From Alphaproteobacteria bacterium (GTDB lineage: Bacteria; Pseudomonadota; Gammaproteobacteria; JAGOUN01), in assembly GCA_021151585.1 (NCBI GenBank), contig JAGKWX010000006.1, positions 4,839 to 68,838 of the forward strand: 64,000 nucleotides of DNA. Reading direction: 5' to 3'. Under the pieces are notes generated by a model, which was not told where the DNA came from, ran no database searches, and saw nothing but the letters and a program-made list of their open reading frames with translations. Position numbers and translations under genes: made by a program. Shown one piece after another: positions 42,316 through 51,914 of this stretch. Positions within the stretch are counted from its first letter, which is position 1. Each line of letters starts with the position of its first letter.

Positions 42316-43545
42316 ATGCCTATCTCTAGCAAACTAGGTCTTTCTTCCGAAGGCTTAACGATTTTTCATAACACAGTTCTAGAAAAATATGATGATGCGC
42401 TAGCTCATTATATGCTAATTTTAAATAGTTCCGATATCGTAAAAGATATAGAAAATAGAAAAAATACGCTTTTATATACAAAAATATATTTTTATACGTG
42501 TTTAACATTTATTGCTATGATAACTGCACTGGAAGTAGCACTGGTTAACTCATATGCTCACTATCGTGCGCTCCTTGTAGATTGGCCTCTAAGCTTGTTA
42601 ACTTATGCATTTATATCTTATTTCATGGCGCCACTAGTTGCCAGAAAAACTAATAGGCATGACCGTGATTTACCTAAAATCTTTTCTACGCTATTTACTA
42701 TTGTTACAGGGCTATCTTTGATGTTCGCGTCACAATACATCATCGGTGTCTTTCTTTATGGATTGGTAGTAATCGATCAGCATTTTGCGCGAAATTTTGC
42801 TGCACTTTGCATAAAAATTAAGACGTTAGTTTCAGGCGACCAAGATCCAGAATGGTTGAGGGGCAATGTAGTTCGTCATTCAGACGAAATTATTCATCAC
42901 GGTATTACGTCTATGATTCACGCTGCTGGACAAGTGCCATCACGCCAAACGTTAGAATTAAAATTGCCCTCACAGTATACTGGTGACGCAGCCAATAAAG
43001 CGAAATTGATAAAAAATAAATCATCCGACTTAGATATAAAATCTTTTGAAGATATATTTGTCGATGCTCTGAATAAGTTACCATGGGTAGATCAATTATC
43101 GCTGAGACTTGCGATGAAACTGTATACGAGTGAAGCGCTTGCTGAAGTGTTGGTAGAGCATTTCTTGTGCGAATTTTACCAGCAAACCAATCAAGCATTT
43201 AACAAAGAGGAAATAAAGAGTAGTGCTGATTACCTATATAGCGCCTATCTTTATTCGCATGCCATGGTGCCGGTTGATTTTCGTTTCAACAATCAAGATG
43301 CCGCAGTGTTATCGAATCTCGCAGATGCAGCCTGGGTTTATGGAAACTTTAAGAAAAATCGGTTAAATCAAGGTGCAACGCGAGATCTTAGAACGCAATC
43401 GAAAGTAAAAAGTATTGAAAGTTTAGATATATCAGAGCCTGAGTTTATGCGTTTGCATGGCGCATTATCAACGTTTACGAACCGGTTTTTTACGGCGACG
43501 AAGAGCAGACATTCTGTGGCAAAGGATCTAAAGAAAACAGTATAA
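42316..43545 (+). CDS. Unknown membrane protein between recF and gyrB
   Basis: A 409-residue protein that I do not recognise. Hydrophobic helices lie at about 55-78, 88-110 and 120-155 (IFSTLFTIVTGLSLMFASQY and IIGVFLYGLVVI), followed by a soluble, largely helical C-terminal domain of about 250 residues. The start is the ATG at 42316 with AGGTGA five bases upstream; a GTG three codons earlier is less likely. recF and gyrB are normally adjacent, so this is a lineage-specific insertion. The membrane-hairpin plus soluble-domain layout recalls effector-like or sensor proteins, but nothing identifies it. Confidence 0.75.
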   Translation: MPISSKLGLSSEGLTIFHNTVLEKYDDALAHYMLILNSSDIVKDIENRKNTLLYTKIYFYTCLTFIAMITALEVALVNSYAHYRALLVDWPLSLLTYAFISYFMAPLVARKTNRHDRDLPKIFSTLFTIVTGLSLMFASQYIIGVFLYGLVVIDQHFARNFAALCIKIKTLVSGDQDPEWLRGNVVRHSDEIIHHGITSMIHAAGQVPSRQTLELKLPSQYTGDAANKAKLIKNKSSDLDIKSFEDIFVDALNKLPWVDQLSLRLAMKLYTSEALAEVLVEHFLCEFYQQTNQAFNKEEIKSSADYLYSAYLYSHAMVPVDFRFNNQDAAVLSNLADAAWVYGNFKKNRLNQGATRDLRTQSKVKSIESLDISEPEFMRLHGALSTFTNRFFTATKSRHSVAKDLKKTV

Positions 43546-43689
43546 CTGCTCAAGCTATGTATATCATGGGTGAATGAGTTCTGGGTTATAAAATATAGAA
43601 AGCTACAACCTGTTGCTTCGAAATTAGCGTGTCATTTTCGCTTGTTTTTGCTACAATAAAAGCCTGTTTTTTCGATAAAATCCAAGCAT

Positions 43690-46125
43690 ATGACAATGGC
43701 AGATCAACATACACCCGACACCTATGATTCCTCGAAAATTAAGGTTTTGAAAGGCCTAGATGCGGTTAGAAAACGACCTGGAATGTATATTGGTGACACA
43801 GATGATGGTACTGGTTTGCATCATCTCGTGTTTGAAGTGGTTGATAATGCGATTGACGAATCACTGGCTGGTTATTGCGATACAATTACAGTGACCATCC
43901 ATGTGGATGATTCGATTACCGTGACGGATAACGGCCGTGGTATTCCTGTCGATATTCATGCCGAAGAAGGTCGTTCTGCGGCTGAAGTTATCATGACGGT
44001 ATTACATGCTGGCGGTAAATTCGATGACAATTCCTATAAAGTTTCCGGTGGTTTGCATGGCGTGGGTGTGTCAGTTGTTAATGCCCTGGCTGAGTCATTA
44101 CGCTTAGAAATCCATCGTAATGGCCATGTATACGAACAATTTTATTCGCGTGGTAAACCACTTGCCGACTTGAAAGCGATAGGTACAAGCGATAAAACAG
44201 GCACATTGGTTCATTTCAAACCTGATGCAGAAATTTTTTCTGACACCTTATTTCACTATGATATTTTGGCAAAGCGTTTGCGCGAATTATCGTTTTTAAA
44301 TCCTGGAGTCAAAGTTACCTTAACTGATGAGCGTGATAATAAGCAAGAAACATTTCAGTATGCTGGCGGAATTTCAGAATTTGTCTCGTATTTAAATCAA
44401 AACAAAACGCCAATACACAAAAATATTTTTTATTTTAATACAGAAAAAGATGGCATACGCGTTGAAGTATCAATGCAGTGGAATGATTCGTATCAAGAAA
44501 ATATTTATTGTTTTACCAATAATATTCCGCAACGTGATGGTGGAACGCATTTAACCGGTTTTCGTGGTGCCTTAACTCGAACGCTGAACGATTATATTGA
44601 AAAAGAAGGCATTGCGAAAAAACAAAAAGTTGCGACAACAGGCGACGATTGCCGTGAAGGATTAACTGCTGTTTTATCTGTAAAAATGCCAGATCCAAAG
44701 TTTTCCTCACAAACCAAAGATAAATTAGTTTCCTCAGAAATTCGTGCGATCGTTGAAACAGTGATGAATGAAAAGTTTCATGATTTTTTAATGGAAAACC
44801 CTAGCGAATCTAAAAGCATCGTCCAAAAAATGATTGATGCCGCACGTGCGCGTGAAGCTGCGCGAAAAGCGCGTGAAATGACACGTAGAAAAGATGCGTT
44901 TGATATTGCGGGCTTGCCTGGAAAATTAGCGGATTGCCAAGAGAAAGATCCAGCATTATCTGAATTGTATTTAGTTGAGGGTGATTCTGCGGGTGGTTCA
45001 GCCAAACAAGGGCGTGATAGAAAAGCACAAGCGATTCTTCCACTGCGCGGAAAAATTTTAAACGTTGAAAAAGCACGTTTTGATAAAATGCTTAGTTCAG
45101 CCGAAGTAGGCACTTTGATTACGGCTTTAGGTTGTGGTATCGGCTTATCTGAATTTAATCCCGACAAATTACGTTATCATAAAATCATTATCATGACCGA
45201 TGCTGACGTAGATGGTTCACATATTCGCACCCTTCTGTTAACTTTTTTCTATCGACAAATGCCAGAATTGATTACGCGAGGCCATATTTATATTGCACAA
45301 CCGCCTTTGTATAAAGCAAAGAAAGGTAAGCAAGAACAATACTTGAAAGATGATGATGCGCTGGAAAATTATTTAATTCAAATGGCATTAGAAGGTGCAA
45401 GCTTGCATTCCAATGCACATGCGCCTGCGATACAAGGTTCGGCATTAGAAAGCTTGTTGCATCAATACCGCACGACCTTGCATCTGATTCGCCGTTTAAG
45501 TTTTTTTGGATATTCACAAGAATTATTATCTGCTTTAGTTGAAAGCGCGTCGTTGAATGCTGAAAAACTAGCGGATGCTACATTTATGCAACAATGGAGC
45601 CAAGCGTTAGAAGCCACATTAGTCAAACATCAACATGAACTCACACAACATAAAGTCCTTGTTCGTTTTGATGAGGCAACGCAATCACATACTCCTGTGA
45701 TTCAAGTGATTGAACATGCGATACAACGTGAAACAGTGTTAACGCGTAGTTTTATTTTATCTGGTGAATATCGCGCGATTGCCAAAGTAGCAGAAACATT
45801 GCATGGATTGATAGAGCAAGATGCCTTTATCCGTAAAGACGATAAAGATACACCGGTGTCGCGTTTTTCCGATGCCTATCATGTGTTGATTGAAGAAGCT
45901 AAGCGCGGACAAACAATTCAACGATATAAAGGTTTGGGTGAAATGAATCCCGAGCAATTATGGGAAACGACGATGAATGCCGAAGTCCGTCGATTACTGA
46001 AAGTGACGGTTGAAGATGCCGTTGCTGCTGACAAGTTATTTACAACATTAATGGGCGATGAGGTTGAACCACGACGTGATTTTATTGAGAAAAATGCATT
46101 ATTAGCGACTAATGTTGATGTTTAA
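43690..46125 (+). CDS. gyrB: DNA gyrase subunit B
   Basis: ATPase subunit of gyrase, 811 residues, of the long Gram-negative type. The GHKL site has EVVDNAIDESLAGYCD, the VTDNGRGIPVD box, and GGLHGVGVSVVNAL. The Toprim domain has LVEGDSAGGSAKQGRDR and IIMTDADVDGSHIRTLLLTFF. The extra domain inserted in Toprim (about 170 residues in E. coli) is present, and the C-terminus QRYKGLGEMNPEQLWETTM and GDEVEPRRDFIEKNA is intact. Confidence 0.98.
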   Translation: MTMADQHTPDTYDSSKIKVLKGLDAVRKRPGMYIGDTDDGTGLHHLVFEVVDNAIDESLAGYCDTITVTIHVDDSITVTDNGRGIPVDIHAEEGRSAAEVIMTVLHAGGKFDDNSYKVSGGLHGVGVSVVNALAESLRLEIHRNGHVYEQFYSRGKPLADLKAIGTSDKTGTLVHFKPDAEIFSDTLFHYDILAKRLRELSFLNPGVKVTLTDERDNKQETFQYAGGISEFVSYLNQNKTPIHKNIFYFNTEKDGIRVEVSMQWNDSYQENIYCFTNNIPQRDGGTHLTGFRGALTRTLNDYIEKEGIAKKQKVATTGDDCREGLTAVLSVKMPDPKFSSQTKDKLVSSEIRAIVETVMNEKFHDFLMENPSESKSIVQKMIDAARAREAARKAREMTRRKDAFDIAGLPGKLADCQEKDPALSELYLVEGDSAGGSAKQGRDRKAQAILPLRGKILNVEKARFDKMLSSAEVGTLITALGCGIGLSEFNPDKLRYHKIIIMTDADVDGSHIRTLLLTFFYRQMPELITRGHIYIAQPPLYKAKKGKQEQYLKDDDALENYLIQMALEGASLHSNAHAPAIQGSALESLLHQYRTTLHLIRRLSFFGYSQELLSALVESASLNAEKLADATFMQQWSQALEATLVKHQHELTQHKVLVRFDEATQSHTPVIQVIEHAIQRETVLTRSFILSGEYRAIAKVAETLHGLIEQDAFIRKDDKDTPVSRFSDAYHVLIEEAKRGQTIQRYKGLGEMNPEQLWETTMNAEVRRLLKVTVEDAVAADKLFTTLMGDEVEPRRDFIEKNALLATNVDV

Positions 46126-46190
46126 GCGACAGGTGTAATCATGCGCTTCAAGAATTCAACGTTGATCATGCGAAAGCGATGACTCATCAT

Positions 46191-46209
46191 TTGTCCAATA
46201 TATGGACAA
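46191..46209. promoter_or_regulatory. Inverted repeat TTGTCCA-N5-TGGACAA
   Basis: A perfect 7-bp inverted repeat (46191-46197 and 46203-46209) in the gap after gyrB, about 90 bases before the secreted PNPOx-like gene. It could be a repressor operator for that gene or a weak hairpin. No regulator is adjacent. Confidence 0.4.
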
Positions 46210-46299
46210 TATGAAAAAAATAGAAGAATAAAAATATATTAATTTTGACAAAATTATGTGAATATACAGCAGTTATTTAATAATATGAAAGGAGACATT

Positions 46300-46935
46300 A
46301 TGAAAATGACATCTACATTTTCTCGGTATTGTGGCGCTATTGTTTTAGGATGTTGCTTGAGCGCGTCTGCATTAGCTGTTTCAATGAATCAATCTGCTGA
46401 TCTAAATTACACAAAATTACTTAATCCAAATAGTCTTTCTAGTAATCCGTTAGCACAGTTGGTGAATTGGCAAAACCAAGCGCAACAACAACATAACGAT
46501 CTTTGGAAGATCGCAGAACTAGCAACGGTGAAAGATAACGGCTCTCCAGCAGCAAGAACAATTACTATACAAAACATTACTAATGATGGAATAGTGTTTG
46601 AAACTCAAACTTCAAGCAATAAAGTAAAAGAGTTTTCGAAAAACAATCATGTCGCTTTAGTTTTTGTGTGGCAAGATCCTGTATCGCACGTCACTCGACA
46701 AGTGAGAGTGGAAGGAACTGTATTACCATCCTCTCAAGGTTTGAACAATGGATTGTCGTCAGCAAACCAAGAAAAAGGTTGGCAAAACTATGTGATATCC
46801 CCTCTTACTATTGAATTTTCTTTAGTGCAAACTGTTAATGATAAGGATATTGTTGAATATGTTTTATATAATAAAATGAATGAAAAATGGGTAAAATCTA
46901 CCAAGGAAGATTACCTAGCACAACATGGCTTTTAA
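46300..46935 (+). CDS. Exported pyridoxamine 5'-phosphate oxidase-like (PNPOx-fold) protein
   Basis: A 211-residue protein with a clear Sec signal peptide (about residues 1-25, MKMTSTFSRYCGAIVLGCCL then SASALA). The mature part carries the split-barrel pattern of PdxH-like proteins: AELATVKDNGSPAARTITIQ, GIVFETQTSSNKVKEFSKNNHVALVFVW and RQVRVEGTVLP. It lacks the C-terminal PdxH segment. PdxH itself is cytosolic, so an exported relative is unusual; it may bind FMN, heme or another cofactor in the periplasm. GGAG (46291-46294) supports the ATG at 46300. It is flanked by hairpins on both sides and is transcribed alone. Confidence 0.75.
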   Translation: MKMTSTFSRYCGAIVLGCCLSASALAVSMNQSADLNYTKLLNPNSLSSNPLAQLVNWQNQAQQQHNDLWKIAELATVKDNGSPAARTITIQNITNDGIVFETQTSSNKVKEFSKNNHVALVFVWQDPVSHVTRQVRVEGTVLPSSQGLNNGLSSANQEKGWQNYVISPLTIEFSLVQTVNDKDIVEYVLYNKMNEKWVKSTKEDYLAQHGF

Positions 46936-46953
46936 GAGCTTGAAAAATATACA

Positions 46954-46992
46954 TTAACGGCTGTGAAAAATCAAAAATTTCACAGCCATTAA
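46954..46992. terminator. Bidirectional terminator hairpin
   Basis: TTAACGGCTGTGAAA (46954-46968) pairs with TTTCACAGCCATTAA (46978-46992) with one mismatch and a 9-base A-rich loop. It lies between the convergent PNPOx-like gene and metQ and should stop transcription from both. Confidence 0.65.
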
Positions 46993-47035
46993 CTAATGAA
47001 AATTCTTCGCTAGTATTATAATAAACCATTAATTT

Positions 47036-47854
47036 TTACGCAGGACTAGGAGTAAATGCCGGCACAACCTGCCCCTGGAATAATTCATTAGCTTTATCGA
47101 CCACCGCTTGCGAGTGAAAAGCATCAACCAATTGCGCGACCCAAGGTTGGTTAATATCGGCTGTACGTATTACGATCAAATTCACATAAGGCGAATCTTG
47201 GTTTTCAATAAACAAAGCATCTTTCGATGGTAACAGGCCAGCAGGAATGGCGTAGTTAGTGTTTATCACGGCAAGTCCAACATCATCAAAAGCTCTTGGC
47301 AATTGTGCAGCATCAATTTCAATAAACGATAAATGTTTTGGATTATCAACAACATCATGTGGTGTTGCTTCTAATCCTGCATTGTTGGATAAGGTAATAA
47401 GCTTTGCTTGTTGTAATAATAATAGCGCGCGCCCCTCATTAGTTGGATCATTCGGAATCGCAACTTTAGCATTTTCTGGCACATCCGATACATGGCGATA
47501 ATGTTCAGAATATATCCCCATAGGATAAACAAAGGTTTTGCCGGCAACCGCCAAATCATAGTGATGACTCGCGATTTGTTCATTAAGATACGGTGCATGC
47601 TGAAAAACGTTAGCTTGTAATTCGCCGTCATTTAATGCCGCATTTGGATGGATATAATCAGTAAAGGTTAAAATTTTGATCTTTATGCCATATTTTTGCT
47701 CGGCTACAGACGCCGCAACCTGCGCTAATTCTGTTTCCGGGCCAGCGATGGTACCGACTTTTATGGTTTGCGTGTCTTCGTTACATCCTGTGATCAATAC
47801 AACAGAACTGATGACTAAAATACTGGTGCAGATTTTTTTTACAACAGACAACAT
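47036..47854 (-). CDS. metQ: Methionine ABC transporter substrate-binding lipoprotein
   Basis: Periplasmic D/L-methionine receptor of 272 residues. The signal peptide ends in LITGC (lipobox), followed by the NlpA/MetQ fold: TIKVGTIAGPETELAQVAA, DYIHPNAALNDGELQANVFQHAPYL, VAIPNDPTNEGRALLLLQ and INTNYAIPAGL. The start is the ATG at 47854 with AGGAG upstream; the frame runs further back without homology. Its partners metI and metN are 2.4 kb away on the same strand, with kbl-tdh between, so it must have its own promoter. Confidence 0.95.
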   Translation of the reverse strand: MLSVVKKICTSILVISSVVLITGCNEDTQTIKVGTIAGPETELAQVAASVAEQKYGIKIKILTFTDYIHPNAALNDGELQANVFQHAPYLNEQIASHHYDLAVAGKTFVYPMGIYSEHYRHVSDVPENAKVAIPNDPTNEGRALLLLQQAKLITLSNNAGLEATPHDVVDNPKHLSFIEIDAAQLPRAFDDVGLAVINTNYAIPAGLLPSKDALFIENQDSPYVNLIVIRTADINQPWVAQLVDAFHSQAVVDKANELFQGQVVPAFTPSPA

Positions 47855-47871
47855 ATGCGCTCCTAAACAAT

Positions 47872-47899
47872 TTGACAGTGGCAGAGTGCCGTTTACAAT
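47872..47899 (+). promoter_or_regulatory. Promoter for kbl-tdh
   Basis: TTGACA (47872-47877) and TACAAT (47894-47899) with a 16-base spacer, 34 bases before the kbl ATG. Close to the sigma-70 consensus. It lies in the 78-base gap that must also hold the divergent metQ promoter. Confidence 0.65.
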
Positions 47900-47932
47900 A
47901 CATCTTATTGAGTATACCAAAAAGGATAAAAC

Positions 47933-49132
47933 ATGCATCCTATCATCACGCACTTAGAAGAAGAAATTGCGGGCTTAAAGTCTTCTGGATTATATAAATA
48001 TGAATATCCAATTCACTCACCACAAAGCACACATATTACAGTGGATGATAATCGAGAAGTTTTAAATTTTTGTGCCAACAATTATTTAGGATTAGCAGAC
48101 AGCCCAGAATTAATTGAACAAGCCAAACAATCATTAGATCAGCATGGTTTTGGCATGGCGTCAGTACGATTTATTTGCGGTACGCAAGACATTCATAAGC
48201 AATTAGAAAAAAAGATTAGTGCATTTTTAGGCACAGAAGATACGATTTTATATTCGTCGTGCTTTGATGCGAATGGTGGTTTGTTTGAAACATTGCTAGG
48301 TGAAGAAGACGCGATAGTCAGCGATGCCTTAAATCACGCATCAATTATTGATGGTATTCGTTTATGTAAAGCAAAGCGCTTTCGTTATGACAACAATAAT
48401 ATGCATGATTTGGAAGAAAAATTACAAGAAGCGAAGGCTGCGAATGCGCGGTTTATTATGATAGCAACCGATGGTGTTTTTTCCATGGACGGCATTATCG
48501 CCAATTTGAAAGCGATTTGCGATTTAGCAGATAAATATAATGCATTAGTCATGGTGGATGATTCACATGCGGTTGGTTTTATCGGCGAACATGGTCGCGG
48601 TACGCCAGAGTTATGTGGCGTTGCTGATCGCATAGATATTTACACAGGAACATTAGGTAAAGCATTAGGCGGTGCGTCAGGTGGTTATATTTCAGCAAAA
48701 GCGCCCATTGTAGAATGGTTACGTAATCGTTCACGTCCATATTTATTTTCCAATACGTTAGCGCCAGTAATTACAGCGACATCCTTGCATGTATTAGATA
48801 TGTTAGATTCAGCTGAAGGTATGCGCTTGCGCAAACAATTGCAAGCGAATAGCCAACAATTTAGAAGCGGTATGGAAAAGCTAGGTTTCAATTTGGTACC
48901 CGGCGAGCATCCAATTATTCCGGTTATGTTGGGTGATGCGAAATTGGCTTCTGGTATGGCAAAACGCATGTTGGAAGAAGGTATGTACGTGATTGGCTTT
49001 TCTTATCCGGTTGTGCCTATGGGTAAGGCGCGTATTCGCGTGCAAATGTGTGCTTCGCATACTGCTGAACAGATTGATCGCGCGATTGAGACCTTTGGGC
49101 GGGTGGGTCGCGAAGTTGGCGCCATTTCTTAA
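47933..49132 (+). CDS. kbl: 2-amino-3-ketobutyrate CoA ligase
   Basis: PLP enzyme that splits 2-amino-3-ketobutyrate with CoA into glycine and acetyl-CoA, the second step of threonine degradation. Its 399 residues match E. coli. The PLP-lysine is in YTGTLGKALGGASGGY, with VMVDDSHAVGFIGEHGRG and DALNHASIIDGIRL. An AGGA at 47921-47924 precedes the ATG. It forms an operon with tdh, but the order (kbl first) is the same as in E. coli. Confidence 0.97.
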   Translation: MHPIITHLEEEIAGLKSSGLYKYEYPIHSPQSTHITVDDNREVLNFCANNYLGLADSPELIEQAKQSLDQHGFGMASVRFICGTQDIHKQLEKKISAFLGTEDTILYSSCFDANGGLFETLLGEEDAIVSDALNHASIIDGIRLCKAKRFRYDNNNMHDLEEKLQEAKAANARFIMIATDGVFSMDGIIANLKAICDLADKYNALVMVDDSHAVGFIGEHGRGTPELCGVADRIDIYTGTLGKALGGASGGYISAKAPIVEWLRNRSRPYLFSNTLAPVITATSLHVLDMLDSAEGMRLRKQLQANSQQFRSGMEKLGFNLVPGEHPIIPVMLGDAKLASGMAKRMLEEGMYVIGFSYPVVPMGKARIRVQMCASHTAEQIDRAIETFGRVGREVGAIS

Positions 49133-49206
49133 ATACTTAGTATGGATAGATTTTTCTCATGGGCTCTATTAAACTTGTATAAATGTTTTTACAGGAATTG
49201 TCATGT

Positions 49207-50229
49207 ATGAAAGCACTCGCTAAACTCAAACCTGAAGTCGGTCTTTGGATGACTTCCGAAGAAAAACCAACGCCGAAGCGCAATGAAGTATTAATCAAAG
49301 CTAAAAAAACAGCAATTTGCGGCACGGATTTACATATTTATAAATGGGATGATTGGGCGCAAAAAACGGTTCCAGTTCCTCTGAGAACCGGTCATGAATT
49401 TGTTGGTGAAATTGTTGACGTTGGCGAAGATGTTACGGCCTTTAAAGTCGGTGATCGGGTTTCTGGCGAAGGACATTTAACTTGCGGCAAGTGCCGACCT
49501 TGTCGAGCGGGTAACCGGCATTTATGCCGTAACACACGCGGTGTTGGTTACCATGTTCCTGGCATTTTTGCAGAATATTTTACCTTTCCCGAAAGCAATG
49601 TGTATAAAGTGCCTGAAGGTATTCCGGACGATATCGCATCTATTTTTGACCCACTAGGTAATGCGACATATGCGGCATTAGAACATGATTTGGTTGCGGA
49701 AGATGTCTTAGTCACAGGCGCGGGTCCGGTGGGATTAATGGCTGCTGCCATTTGTAAATTCGCAGGCAGCAGGCATGTGGTGATTACCGATATTAGTGAA
49801 TATCGCTTAAATATTGCAAGAAAAATGGGGTTGCACGCCGTTAACTCGCAAGAAAAAAATTTACAAACCGTGATGCAAGAATTAGGGATGAAGGAAGGTT
49901 TTGACGTCGGTATTGAATTATCTGGATCGCCGCTTGCTTTTGCTGATATGATAAATGCCATGAACTATGGCGGAAAAATTTCATTTATGGGCATTCCAGC
50001 CGCACCTTATGCAATTGATTGGGCCGCAGTTGTTTTTAAAACATTAACCATCAAAGGTCTATATGGTCGTCGAATTTTTGAAACCTGGTATAAAATGGGC
50101 GCCATGTTGCAAAGTGGTTTGAATATTTCGCCAGTGATTACACATCATTTTAAAGTTGATGATTTCCAGCAAGGATTTGATGTGATGCTGTCAGGCGAAG
50201 CAGGAAAAGTGATTTTGGATTGGGAATAA
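49207..50229 (+). CDS. tdh: L-threonine 3-dehydrogenase
   Basis: Zinc-dependent medium-chain dehydrogenase of 340 residues that oxidises threonine for Kbl. Catalytic zinc ligands are visible in TAICGTDLHIYKWD and RTGHEFVGEI. The structural zinc site is CGKCRPCRAGNRHLC, and the NAD Rossmann motif is VTGAGPVGLMAAAI. The ATG at 49207 gives the family N-terminus MKALAKLKPEVGLW; an in-frame ATG eight codons earlier does not. It ends seven bases before the convergent metI stop. Confidence 0.97.
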   Translation: MKALAKLKPEVGLWMTSEEKPTPKRNEVLIKAKKTAICGTDLHIYKWDDWAQKTVPVPLRTGHEFVGEIVDVGEDVTAFKVGDRVSGEGHLTCGKCRPCRAGNRHLCRNTRGVGYHVPGIFAEYFTFPESNVYKVPEGIPDDIASIFDPLGNATYAALEHDLVAEDVLVTGAGPVGLMAAAICKFAGSRHVVITDISEYRLNIARKMGLHAVNSQEKNLQTVMQELGMKEGFDVGIELSGSPLAFADMINAMNYGGKISFMGIPAAPYAIDWAAVVFKTLTIKGLYGRRIFETWYKMGAMLQSGLNISPVITHHFKVDDFQQGFDVMLSGEAGKVILDWE

Positions 50230-50236
50230 TGACATA

Positions 50237-50890
50237 TCATCCACGGCGCAATCGTTTAAGCCAGTAATCACCTACAGCTTGAACTAGCTGTACCAGCAAA
50301 ACCAGGATGGCTATGGTTTCTAGCATGACAGTGACTTCGAAGCGCTGATAACCATAACGTACTGCAACATCGCCCAAGCCTCCACCACCAACCGCGCCGG
50401 CCATCGCAGAATATCCAATCAATGCGATAATAGTGATCGTGACACTATGAACAATGCCGGCTTTTGCTTCAGGTAATAAGACTTTAAAAATAATTTGAGA
50501 TACTGAAGCACCCATGGCTATTGCCGCCTCAATCAAGCCATAGGGAATTTCTAGTAACGCGCCTTCAATCATGCGCGCAAAAAAAGGAACGGCTGAAATA
50601 GCCAGTGGAACAATAGCAGCATTAGTGCCAATCGATGTGCCAACAATAAAACGCGTGAAGGGAATGGTCGCGATCATTAAAATCACAAAAGGAATTGAGC
50701 GGCCAACATTGACTATGACATTTAAAATTTCATGAATTAATTTGTGTTCTAACAATTGACTTTTTCGCGATAAAAACAAAAGAACACCTAATGGTAAACC
50801 TAATAAAATTGCAATAGCACTCGCAATCAATGTCATATAAAGTGTTTCGCCTGTTGCGAATAAAAGCTGCCCTATTATGCTGTCAAACAT
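50237..50890 (-). CDS. metI: Methionine ABC transporter permease
   Basis: Membrane subunit of 217 residues with five helices. The EAA-like loop, which contacts MetN, is visible as LIEAAIAMGASVSQIIFKVLLPEA, and the family segments GETLYMTLIASAIAILLGLPLGV, NVGRSIPFVILMIATIPFTR and AMAGAVGGGGLGDVAVRYGYQRF are intact. It overlaps metN by eight bases. The usual third gene, metQ, does not follow. Confidence 0.95.
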   Translation of the reverse strand: MFDSIIGQLLFATGETLYMTLIASAIAILLGLPLGVLLFLSRKSQLLEHKLIHEILNVIVNVGRSIPFVILMIATIPFTRFIVGTSIGTNAAIVPLAISAVPFFARMIEGALLEIPYGLIEAAIAMGASVSQIIFKVLLPEAKAGIVHSVTITIIALIGYSAMAGAVGGGGLGDVAVRYGYQRFEVTVMLETIAILVLLVQLVQAVGDYWLKRLRRG

Positions 50891-51914
50891 AACCGATTAC
50901 CTCAACTTTGATATTATGTTCTGCTAAATAGGCTATGCAATTTTTTAATGTATCGCCATATGCCTCAATACTAATAATCATTATTCCCATGAGATGTTCG
51001 TGAATATATTCAAGACTGGCCTGCAAAATATTAACATTGACATCAAATTGTTTTATTACATAGGCAATCACCGCTTCTTTGGCGCTCTCTTTGAGAAACC
51101 AGAGACGCAACACCGTTAGACTGTTCGGTGTTGTTTCTGCACGAATTTTATTTTTTAAATATTCTGGAAGATGAATATGTAATGTGCTAAAAACAAAACG
51201 CTTTGCTGTGTCTGTTTTAGGATTTGCAAATATTTCAGATGTTTCGCCTTCCTCGATAATTTCGCCATTTTCAATCAGAGCAACTCGATCGCAAATATTT
51301 TTAATAACATGCATTTCGTGTGTGATCAAAACAATTGTAATATTTAATTCATTGCGCAATTTTTTTAGTAAATCTAAAATAGATTGTGTTGTTTCTGGGT
51401 CTAAGGATGACGTTGCTTCATCGCACAATAATATTTTGCTGCCAGCAACTAAAGCTCGCGCGATTGCGACGCGCTGTTTCTGTCCGCCACTGAGTTCGTC
51501 AGGGTAATGATGCAATTTATTTTCTAGGCCGGTTAATGTACTTATTGCTAATACTTTCTCGCGTATTATTTTTTTATCCAGATGCGCAATTTCAAGTGGA
51601 AAAGCAATGTTTTCATAAACTGTGCGTGAAGAAAGCAAATTAAAATGTTGAAAAATCATACCAATCTGGCGACGCATTTTGCGCAATTTTTTGCTAGATA
51701 GTTTTGATATATTGATGCCATCAATAGTAATGTCACCTGCTTCTGGCTTTTCTAATAAATTAATGCAGCGTAACAGAGTGCTTTTTCCCGCGCCGCTTAA
51801 GCCCATGATGCCAAAAATTTCTCCCGAGGCAATTGAAAGATGAATATTGCGTAAGGCATGAAAATTTTGTTTACCGTTATTATAAAACTTGTGGATATTT
51901 TCAAGCTTAATCAT
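50883..51914 (-). CDS. metN: Methionine ABC transporter ATP-binding protein
   Basis: ATPase of 343 residues. Walker A is GLSGAGKST, the signature is LSGGQKQRVAIARAL, Walker B is LLCDEATSSLD, and the H-loop is VLITHEMHV. The C-terminal NIL domain (about residues 265-343), which senses methionine in the family, is complete. Its start overlaps the stop of an upstream AAA+-like gene by four bases, so the two are coupled. Confidence 0.95.
   Translation of the reverse strand: MIKLENIHKFYNNGKQNFHALRNIHLSIASGEIFGIMGLSGAGKSTLLRCINLLEKPEAGDITIDGINISKLSSKKLRKMRRQIGMIFQHFNLLSSRTVYENIAFPLEIAHLDKKIIREKVLAISTLTGLENKLHHYPDELSGGQKQRVAIARALVAGSKILLCDEATSSLDPETTQSILDLLKKLRNELNITIVLITHEMHVIKNICDRVALIENGEIIEEGETSEIFANPKTDTAKRFVFSTLHIHLPEYLKNKIRAETTPNSLTVLRLWFLKESAKEAVIAYVIKQFDVNVNILQASLEYIHEHLMGIMIISIEAYGDTLKNCIAYLAEHNIKVEVIGYV

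Noticed and set aside
47855..47932. SAM or other methionine riboswitch before metQ
   Set aside because: The gap is 78 bases and shared with the kbl promoter; no aptamer-like stems seen.
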